Part shown: positions 55,999-64,000 of the stretch, in pieces | How the letters are laid out: each line of letters opens with the position of its first letter | Position numbering within the stretch: position 1 is the first letter of the stretch | DNA from: Undaria pinnatifida | Lineage: Eukaryota > Sar > Phaeophyceae > Laminariales > Alariaceae | Length of the DNA stretch: 64,000 bases | Assembly (NCBI GenBank): GCA_012845835.1 | Contig: JABAKD010000016.1 | Location: 7,833,919-7,897,918 of the forward strand | Direction: 5' to 3' | Notes under the pieces: generated by a model | Databases searched by the model: none | Seen by the model: the letters and a program-made list of their open reading frames with translations, nothing else | What the model was told of the DNA's origin: nothing | Translations under genes and position numbers: made by a program

Positions 55999-57404
55999 GT
56001 GGGTCGCAGGTACACTTTCTACCGTTACGTAGTAGGCAGATCTTCTCGTGAAGATTCGTATGAACGGTAGCCGTTTCGGAGGTATTGGATATCGTGTCTT
56101 GTTTCCTAAGAGTGGTCGTGGAGTCTCCGTAGATTCTGATGACAGAGAGGCGGGTAATCACGTTTCCCGCTGACAAGTAATCGCTGTCGACTCTCTGTTT
56201 GCCACGACGAAGCACCTCTCGTTGCCACCTCTATCGTTACCGTCGCTTGGTTCGCCGTCGGACCTTGCTCCAACCTGGCGTGTCCTCCACGCTACAAAGA
56301 ACAAGAAGAGAAGTAGTTGCAAGTTGCGAGTCGAACCTGGGTTACCCCAAACCCTCATCTGGCGTCGACGGCAGAACACGAACCTGCGCGTGAAATCACA
56401 ATGGGTTTCGAAGCCACGGTAGTAACGGGAGATCCCCAAGGGCTAGAGCGCTCCTCTATTATATCATCGTTGAGCATATCCTGAACACACTTGTTGATAA
56501 CGGCTTCAGTGCGCGGATTAGCTCTATACGGACGACGGCTCGCAGGTCCAGTATGTAGCGTTCAAACATTGGGGGGCGATGTGGGTCGCAGGTGTTATAA
56601 GGCTTAGTATATCCGGCCGACCTGCTATCCCGCCGTATATCCGGCCGACCTGATATCCCGTCGTTCCAGGGGGGGGGAGTGTTATAAGGCTTAGTTTGGG
56701 TAAGCTATTGGTTAACCTGTGCAAGTGGTCAAACAGACTAATACCCCACTAAAGTCCTTAACAAATGGCGTCGTCGACAGACCATGGGTTTTTGGGTCGT
56801 GGGTTCGATCCCCACATCCACCATAATAAACTTTTTCAGATTTTCCCATGGCGAACTTGAAAAATACTCTCCCTGGTATCCCCAGGAAATGAAACGGCTT
56901 GGATATTGACAGAGGTCCGCCGTATATCCGGCCGACCTGCTATCCCGCCGTTTCAGGGGGGGAGAGTGTTATAAGGCTTAGTTTGGGTAAGCTATTGGTT
57001 AACCTTTTGCAAGTGGTCAAACAGACTAATACTCCACTAAAGTCCTTAACACAGGTACACTTTCTACCGTTACGTAGATAGATCTTCTCGTGAAGATTTG
57101 TATGAACGGTTACCGTTCCAGAGGTATTGGATATCGCGTCTTGTTGTACTAAGAGTGGTCGTGGAGTCTCCGTAGATTCTGATGACAGAGAGGCGGGTAA
57201 TCACGTTTCCCGCTGACAAGTAATCACTGTCGACTCTCTGTTTGCCACGAAGCACCTCTCGTTGCCTCGAGGCACTTCTATCGTTACCGTCGCTTGGTTC
57301 GCCGTCGAACCTTGCTCCAACCTGGCGTGTCCTCCACGCTACGAAGAACAAGAAGATAAGTAGTTGCAGGTTGCGAGTCGAACCTGGGTTACCCCAAACC
57401 CTCA
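55999..57404 (+). mobile_element. Miniature LTR element (TRIM-like) with a nested insertion
   Basis: The 5' LTR is 55999-56357, from TGTGGGTCGCAGGTACAC to CCCCAAACCCTCA (TG..CA ends). The 3' LTR is 56580-56592 plus 57056-57404, split by another element. Two bases after the 5' LTR is TGGCGTCGACGGCAG (56360), a tRNA-primer-site-like sequence starting TGG. Just before the 3' LTR is a GGGGGGCGA purine tract. The interior is only 222 bp and non-coding. Flanking target duplication is not clear, because the right flank is a TA microsatellite. The LTR is longer than in typical plant TRIMs. Confidence 0.65.
56593..57051 (+). mobile_element. Very short LTR element inserted in the 3' LTR of the TRIM-like element
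   Basis: 84-85-bp terminal repeats, TGTTATAAGGCTTAGTTTGG to AAAGTCCTTAACA, lie at 56680-56763 and 56967-57051. Each is preceded by a polypurine tract (GGGGGGGAG, GGGGGGAGAG). After the first repeat comes AATGGCGTCGTCGACAG, a primer-site-like sequence. A further 15-bp copy of the repeat start opens the insertion at 56593, so the left side is rearranged. The 4-bp CAGG is duplicated at 56589-56592 and 57052-57055. Removing the insertion restores the uninterrupted sequence seen at 56007-56012. The interior holds a tRNA-like T-arm, GTGGGTTCGATCCCCAC (56799-56815), followed by ATCCACCA. Confidence 0.7.
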
Positions 57405-57439
57405 TATATATATATATCAATTTTTGTATGAGGATCAGT

Positions 57440-57650
57440 TTTTTTCATATATATGACCCCTGGATTCAACCAACGAAAACCAGGCTTACAAGCGGACAGT
57501 CTATCTACCAGAAGACCTCAAAGTCACATTGATATCTATTTTTTTTCATGAGGATCATTTTTGTTCCCCGATGACACCGGGATTCGAACCAACGAGAAGA
57601 CATTGAGTCTTAGAGTACATACCGGTACTACCACACCAGGTTTGTACATA
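57440..57650 (-). repeat. Two more tRNA-related repeats
   Basis: Minus-strand copies at about 57455-57530 (damaged boxes) and 57570-57645 (B-box GGTTCGAATCCC intact). Same TGAGGAT/T-rich leader as the other copies. Confidence 0.5.
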
Positions 57651-58180
57651 CCATCAGGTATACTACGTTGTTGGATCACAATGCACGCCCAGCTCAGATC
57701 AGTCCGGCTATATAGCCCACCAGCGCAGCGCAGCGCCGTGCGGAGCCGTGCGGAGCCGTGCGGTGCGGTGCCGTGCCCTTCGCTGCGGTGCTGTGTCGTG
57801 CTGCGATGTGTGCTTTCTTTCGAACATAGAGCAGTACCGGGTATAATACGTGTTGTTGTGTACTACTTTTCTTCTTTTTTCTTCTTCTACATGATGTATT
57901 TGCTCTTTCACGGCCCCCTGTTTTTTCCCCCACGCAAAGTACCCCCGTACTGCCGATCAGAACGTAACACCGGTAACAAAAGCACACAGCACAGCTGAGC
58001 ACAACAGGGCAATTTGCTCTGCACAAGCAGCTCTTGGCATTATCAAATCGTTGTTCGCACCAAATCATGGGCCTCTTCTTTCTGCCCCCCCTTTACATGT
58101 TTTTAGTTGCATTCTTCCTTGCCTTGCGAGCGTAGCGGGCGGCGTCAGCCGCCCGCGGAGCGGAGCCCTTGTAGTAATAT
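57651..58180 (-). repeat. Inverted copy of the left-edge dispersed repeat
   Basis: Read on the minus strand this matches 200-790: CCGCTACGCTCGC, GCAACTA..AACATGTAAA, AGAAGAGGCCC.TGAT, TGCCAAGAGCTGCTTGTGCA and ACGTTCTGATCGGCAGTACG occur in the same order. The GC-rich hairpin GCGGGCGGCGTCAGCCGCCCGC is at about 58135. Confidence 0.65.
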
Positions 58181-59039
58181 ATGTTTTCCCTTGCCTGCGT
58201 GATCAACAGGAAGGAGGTACGTACGAAGCTCATCTCCAAAAATTTTGAAGAAGACGTGAGCTGTGTAATAAACTGTTTTTTGGCCTTCCTGATCTGACCA
58301 GTCATCAGACGAAACACGACGTGACATATAGGCGCCACAAAATAGTTTAACTGCTATTTTTTCCGTGGCATTATTGTCGCAGCAACCAGCGCTCGCTTTA
58401 CTGCTGTAGTAGTAGCAGCACGAGTTGCGCAACAACTTCATCATCAATCAATTCTGCTCGTACTAGTACTAACTCGTAGTCTACTACTCTTCGTATCCTA
58501 CTATTAATCGATTACGTTGTTTGTGATATTCATACGTATCTCGTTCGTTAGCCCCAGCGGGGTCTGTCGACAAAGCAAAAAAGTGAGGATCATCGGTCGG
58601 CCTTCCACGAGCCCAGTAGGACAAGTCTCGCTGGTGTATGCCTACGAGCTACTTTGCTTTGTTTGTGTGCCCAACGCCACAGGCTTTGAACTGTTATTCC
58701 CTGTTCCTTTAGAAAGCTCAGCCTAAAAACAAAATCTACCAAATCTACCTCAGTCAAGCCTCAGTGAGAGAGGCCAACAATAGTGGGGTCGCTTGTCTTG
58801 GTCGTCGTGCGCTCGACCATCGCCCACGGTTTGATCTCGTGTCGAGTGTCGAAGCCGTTCTCGATACGTTGAAACTCGAAACGTCAAAACGTCCGAATCC
58901 GAAACATTGTAACTGCCATTTTTTTCATCCCGTACCGCCGATGAATATCTCCTTGAACTCCATCATATGCAAAAGGGGGACGAGGAACGAGGAACGAGGA
59001 GCAGGAGGAACCTCCACCGCCTGCCACTCTTTGGTGCCT
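58181..59039. other. Upstream region of the 59040 gene
   Basis: No gene supported. GAACGAGGAACGAGGA direct repeats lie near 58980-58995. Presumably this holds the promoter and 5' UTR of the following gene. Confidence 0.35.
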
Positions 59040-62000
59040 ATGGATCGGCAAGAAAACCTCGTATCTCAGCTGCGCGAGCTTGTAGGATGTGCGACTCTGG
59101 TGAGTTAAGTGCATGAAACACAAAACAGTAGCAGGCAGCAAGTCGGCGTAAAATCGTACCCGCGATTGAAATTCAAATATTGCGGCGGGTTTCTTGTCGC
59201 GGAGCAACGTGCGAAGAACCACCTGTTCCATGTCGACATGCCGACGTATCGATGTTACAGCAGTGTGACGGGGTGAAGAATATATGCCTGTGTCTGCCGT
59301 GGAACGTTACTGTGCGTCTCTTGAACATGTGAGCACACCATAGTATTATGTTGGCGGGGTCCATGCCACGAGAGACCCACAACAAGGTCGGTACTTGCTG
59401 CCGATTTTCCCGCCTTTCGCCCAATTTTCGCCTGCAACACTGCGATGCTGGCCCCGCACTCCAGCTGCCTCAGGGTGGAAGTGTGTTGTGTTATACCCGT
59501 AGTCGAGTTGCGAGACACAACAGTACGAGTATCGCCTGTAACTGGTGTACGACTAATACTCCTGTACCGCTGCTGTTGTTTGCCATGCGTGCAACGCAGA
59601 CTGCGGCCGACCTCGGCAACCTTAGCTGGCACACCAAGCAAAGGGTTCTCCTCGGTTTACTGGCAGAGGTGAGTGCTCGTACGTGCTGCTGTGCTGCTGT
59701 GATCCTGTGTGCACTGATGCTGTGCTGCTGCTTTGCTGCTGTGCTGCTGTGCTTATGCTGTGTTGTTACCGTGCTGCCGTGCTGCTGTTGTACCGCTGCG
59801 GTGCCGCTTTGTCGTTACCTTGCTGCTTTGCGGTTGTGCTGCTGTCGTGCTGCTGCTGCTTTGCCGTGTCATCGTGCTACTGCTTTGCTGCTGTAGCAGC
59901 AGCCGTGTCATCGTGCTACTGCTTTGCTGCTGTGCTGCTGTTTGACTGTCGTGCTGCTGCTGTGCTGCTGTTGAGCGACTGTCGTGGTGCTACTGCGTTG
60001 CTGATGTGCTGCTTTGCTGCTTGGCTCTCCTCGTCGTAGTGTGACCTGCTTCGAGCGGGACGGTCACGTGTGTAGATTTTTCTTTTATCCGAGTATATTG
60101 TTGTGTAGCCGGTCGTTGGCCGGGGATGGTCTAGAGGTATACTTGTAGTCTAATGTACACCGCTCGCTGTTGCACGTTAAACCGTGAATTATATACTTCG
60201 AAGTAATACCCCACGACAGGATAGTTAAATTGTCGATACTCGGTATTCTGCTGTATCCAGAGAGGGGAACTTGATATTTTGAGTATAGGTTTGCTTTCCC
60301 AAGGACGTCATGCAGTCTCTGGTCGCGCGATCTCCGGAGACGAGAAGATGTAAGACTGCTACCATCATGCCGTATCACAATACCCGCTGGAAATATCGGT
60401 TTGCTTTCCCAAGGACGTAATGCGATCTCTGGTCGCGCGATCTCCGGAAGACGAGAAGACTGACGACTGCCGCCAGCATGCCGTTATCTCAATACCCGCT
60501 AGAGATACCTGAGTCGCGTGGACACGGCTTATCGCAGCCCCTTACAATAGCAGTCAGCCATTTGGAGCATAACCGACGCCTGCTGCTGCGCTGCGCTTCG
60601 CTACACTATCCCACGCCATTGACAGTTCACCCAAACAAGTGCGCTCCTCCTTTCCCCCCTGTACAGTCCAGGACACCTAGTAAGAAACAGAGATGGTGAC
60701 CCAGGCTGGATTTATTATTTTACAAAGGGTGCATCCTACACTGGCTTCAGTGTGCGCGACTCCCGGATTTCTTATATTCCTGCAAGTGTCAGCCTGCCTT
60801 TCTTTTTACCGTTGTTCTTAACTTGTCCTACACTGCATACACACGCATATGCCGCATCGCCCTTGCCCTTGACCCCGCCCCTACACAACCGCACCACGCG
60901 GCCATGTGACTGGACGAACAGCTGCCCGAGGGGAGAGAGACAGTGATGGTGTGCGCGCAGCTGCAGGCGGAGCGAAATAGGACCCGTCAGGTCCGTCTGG
61001 TTCGTGACGTATGTTGTTGTTGATGTGCATCATGGGCGGTCCGGCAGCATCGAAAAATGGGGGAGGGTTGTTAACGTATTTGAGGGTGCTAGTCCAGGCA
61101 CTGGTCCGCTTGACTACTGGTAAAAGTTGGCATTTTACCTAGCCAAACTAAGCCTTGTAACAGGGGGAAGACGCGCGGATAGAAAATTCTTGAAGAACGC
61201 ACAGGATAGTATCGCCCGCCGGTCCACGTGGAGCCGTGATGCATGCGAGAGACCCAGCCCCCCCAGGCTCCCACGCATCTTGTTTTATGTTTTATTAGAC
61301 GCTCTACTCGTGCTGCTGTTAGTCTACCAGTACCGGTCCACGCGGGCCTGTTGTTGACACGAGAGACCTTGCCTTCCCCAGCCCCCACCTAACTCGTTTG
61401 GTTTTATTGGACGCGCCACGTACTCGTACTGCTGTGGTGTACGTGTAGTAGACTCTTTCGAGTGTCTGGCGTCCGATCCGCCTGACTGAATGAAATTGGA
61501 TTGCCCACAATCATTGAAAAACAAAATCTTATCGTTTTTGGTCGTATTCTTATGCCGGAGCAGTTAAACAAAGCGGCGAAGGCCTTGCCGGAAGCTTCAC
61601 GCCGGGCGGAGAACCGACTACGGCAGGCGTTTTTCGAAGAAGTGGGGCGAGCTCTAACCTCCATGGATGCCGCCCCGGCCCTCAGGATGCCCAAGAAAAT
61701 GCGCGGAGACCCCGATGTCTGCCTCAGGTGCGGCGTACAGCCAAAACTGCACTATTTAGTGGTTTTGCGCCGAGTACATCGAAGCACAGCACAGCAGTAC
61801 AGTGCGTCACTACAGTACAGTAAGGACGGGTACTGTCAGCACTGCACTACTGTATAGCCCTCTATTGCACCGAGTACAGTATAATTGCAGTACACAAGTA
61901 CACTGCGATACGACAGTACGGTCTGTACTACCATGAGTAGAGCACGTAGTGCAAGGGCGTCAAATTTAAGCATTGAAAAAAGCCGTTGTGGCAGAGAAGG

Positions 62001-63961
62001 CCGTGGAGGTAGAGTTTGGAATCCTTCTTCTGTTGGTAGAGGTGGAGGCAGCACGACAGTCTCAGCCGGTGGTGCAAACTTGAACTTGCTTTCCCCTTGG
62101 GTTCTGTACTTTCCAAGTTTTTTTTCTCTTGACGGTTGTCGGCAGCTTCCGATTGGTGAAAAGGCGGCGGCGCAGAAAGTGGAAGATATCGCGCCCTCAG
62201 CTTTGCGCTCTTCATCTATTTGTTGCTATGTTTCTCAACTTATGGCGGGCGGTCTCACAGCGGCCCGCGATGGATACGAATGTTCCCGACGCGTGGCCCC
62301 GCCACAGAGCACGACAAAAGTTGAAGCTCAAGGACGGAAACCGCGAGACGCTATTATTGCTGTGACTTCATGTGTTCCCCGGGTGGGGTTGTCATTCGCC
62401 GTCCTTTTTTGCTGTGCCACCACCCACCCCCACCGCCTGCCGTTCCTCTCTCGATCCGTGGTATTCGAACGGTACGGTATTGTTTACTCGCACGTCTACA
62501 CTTTGTTATTTCGGACCCGTCGCATGGAAGCCGTACGTGGCGCCAAACACGGACAACGCACTCTCCCCAATGTCCACGCGCATACTCAGGGTAATCAGTT
62601 TTCTCGCGGCAAGGGTCCGACGCCGGCAACGGCGAAGTAGCGCCTCAGGATTGTCGTCCACATCATCATTATCAACACCGGCACAAGGAGCAGCAGCACT
62701 AGTAGCAGCATCGTCACCAGCACCGTTATCAGCACCACCACCAGCGCCACCACCAGCACCACCAACGGCAGCTTCCTCGGCCCCGTCGGCCCCCTCGACC
62801 CTCTCGACCAGCGCTCTCCACAGCAACAACACCGGTAGCTTCGAAGAAGAATTGCCGCTTGCGCACAGCGGCGACCGCAATCGTCCCGCGGGGCTTTCGT
62901 CGGCGACAGAAACGCCGCGTCCATCCCGACGCCGGCGCAGCCTGCCCCCTGGAAGCACTCTTTTCACCCAGTCTACCGCCGTAACAGCGTCAGCGTCAGC
63001 GGCGGCAGCAGAGGCAGCAGCGGCGGCGGATGAACCAGCGACTGAAACAGAAGAAGGTCGGCTGGAATTTTCGTCCGCTGTCGTGACCAATGGACGCGTC
63101 GCCGTCAAAGGTTTGCGCGCGGATGGGGTGGGAGAAATAGGGGGGAAAGATGGCTCTGAGTGGACTACCACGCGAGGGATTTTCGCGTCGGGCGCCGCTC
63201 CGAGGGGTGGAGGGGGAGTCAATCCCCGCGTCGGGAAGAAGGGGTTGGGGTCACGGTTGTCACCAACATCGCCACCCCACCCGCCGCCGCTGCCGCCGTC
63301 GTCATCGGCGTCGCGGTCTGGGGCGGCAAGGGCGTGCGCGGAGGACTCGCAGCGATCGCGCATGGACGATGCCGGTGGTGGCGGCGGCAGCGGCGGCGGC
63401 GACAGTATCAGTTTCAAATGTAACGATCGAAACGGTGGAAATTGGCAAGGGGCTCGGCCGTCGGAAGTCTCCCGCGGACGCTGCTGTTCGACGACGACGA
63501 CAACCCGTGCGAAAGAAAAGGGTAGCGCAACCGCGGAGGCGCCCCTACAGTCGCCGTCGCCGTTAGCGTTAGGGGAGGGTCCCTGCCGAGGATCTGTTGG
63601 ATCGGCGGGACAAGCACGCCTCGACCCAGCCGTCTCGCGAGATCATCAAGCAGCTGCTGACGCCGACAGTAGCATCGGTGTTTGCAGCGGCAGCGGCGGC
63701 AGCAGCACAAGGAGGATTAATGGTCGCAGCCGAGCCGGCGATGCCAGTCTTGACGGTGGCTGGGACGGGGTCGGGGACGCGGTGGGCTTGGAGATTAGCA
63801 TCGTGGGAGATCGCTCGCTCGGGAGACGAAGCAGAACACCGGGCCGAGAAAGACGGACGCAACAAAGGTGGGTTGCACCCCGACATCGTTGTGTGGTGAA
63901 GACAGGCATCCTGCATCTGCATCTGTTTCTGCCCGTCTGCCTGTCGGTCTCGGGGGTGTAA
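59040..63961 (+). CDS. Unrecognised helical protein with long Ser/Ala/Pro-rich region (possibly incomplete)
   Basis: Predicted exons are 59040-59099, 59600-59668, 61564-61727 and 62590-63961, all phase-compatible, giving about 554 aa. The start reads MDRQENLVSQLRELVGCATL. Exon 2 reads TAADLGNLSWHTKQRVLLGL, then LAE. Exon 3 (LNKAAKALPEASRRAENRLR, then QAFFEEVGRALTSMDAAP) is charged and helical. Exon 4 begins at an ACTCAG acceptor with VISFLAARVRRRQRRSSASG and is mostly Ser/Ala/Pro/Gly, with poly-Ala and basic patches. Exons 2 and 3 look convincingly coding; exon 4's frame is less certain, because the GC-rich sequence is open in several frames, including the minus strand (62506-63417). The gene may splice again before 63961 and continue off the window. 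I do not recognise the family. Confidence 0.45.
59680..60030 (+). repeat. GCTGCTGTGCTGCT low-complexity tract
   Basis: Imperfect CTG/TGCTGCTGTG repeats fill most of this part of intron 2 of the 59040 gene. Cys/Leu-rich ORFs here are artefacts of the repeat. Confidence 0.75.
60288..60507 (+). repeat. 110-bp tandem duplication
   Basis: GGTTTGCTTTCCCAAGGACG starts copies at 60288 and 60398. Both continue through CTCTGGTCGCGCGATCTCCG and AATACCCGCT with few differences. Confidence 0.75.
60669..60829. mobile_element. Second copy of the CAGGAC MITE family
   Basis: The left end CAGGACACCTAGTAAGAAACA closely matches the 4364 element. The right end is degenerate (TAGGACAAGTTAAGAAC on the opposite strand). 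Internal ACACTGGCTTCAGTGT matches ACACTAGCTTCAGTGT at about 4452. Confidence 0.5.
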
Positions 63962-64000
63962 CTATTTCTTGGTGGCCACTTGTACTCTTGGAACGCGGTG

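Noticed and set aside
56799-56824. tRNA gene ending CCACATCCACCA
   Set aside because: The T-arm GTGGGTTCGATCCCCAC is perfect, but no matching acceptor, D or anticodon arms precede it; it is inside the short LTR element.
62506-63417. 303-codon minus-strand ORF
   Set aside because: Opposite strand of a GC-rich low-complexity exon; the plus-strand frame links in phase to upstream exons, so it is preferred.

Overview
This window looks like nuclear DNA of a photosynthetic stramenopile, most likely a brown alga of the Ectocarpus type. That is inferred from three things. Genes are broken into short exons by large, repeat-filled introns. Two, and possibly three, predicted proteins start with a bipartite plastid presequence in which a signal peptide is followed directly by phenylalanine. 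Neighbouring genes lie on alternating strands in head-to-head pairs. No exact database match was made. Exons below were assembled by hand from splice signals and reading phase, so internal boundaries are predictions.

Layout. 1-13 kb is mostly dispersed repeats, with one intact ORF for a coiled-coil, polyglutamine, zinc-knuckle protein (8735-9619, minus) and one candidate plastid-presequence exon (5870-5965, minus). 13-23.4 kb holds a divergent pair: an RBBP9-like alpha/beta-hydrolase-fold protein with a plastid presequence that seems to have lost its catalytic Ser and His (13066-17947, minus), and a predicted thylakoid-lumen four-helix protein of PsbQ/Psb31 type (18176-23367, plus). Only 228 bp separates their start codons. 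26.2-49.4 kb holds a second divergent pair: a 529-residue ankyrin-repeat protein (26156-33799, minus, 7 exons) and a complete cyclin-dependent kinase of the CDKA/CDC2 type with a PSTALRE cyclin-binding helix (34162-49421, plus, 8 exons), with start codons 362 bp apart. The kinase and ankyrin reconstructions close exactly in frame and are the most secure calls.

49.4-59 kb is a transposon graveyard: tRNA-related repeats, a recent 1126-bp tandem duplication, and a very short LTR element inserted into the 3' LTR of a second miniature LTR element, with the target-site duplication still readable. From 59.0 kb to the right edge runs a partial plus-strand gene for an unrecognised helical protein with a long Ser/Ala/Pro-rich disordered region.

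Mobile elements also sit in introns. CDKA intron 6 carries a hAT-like non-autonomous element with a perfect 8-bp target duplication. CDKA intron 1 (7.1 kb) carries a large foldback element whose two arms contain mirrored remnants of one coding sequence. The hydrolase-like and kinase genes each appear to use a GC-AG intron with the same AAG/GCAAGC donor. I saw no rRNA gene, intact tRNA gene or CRISPR array.
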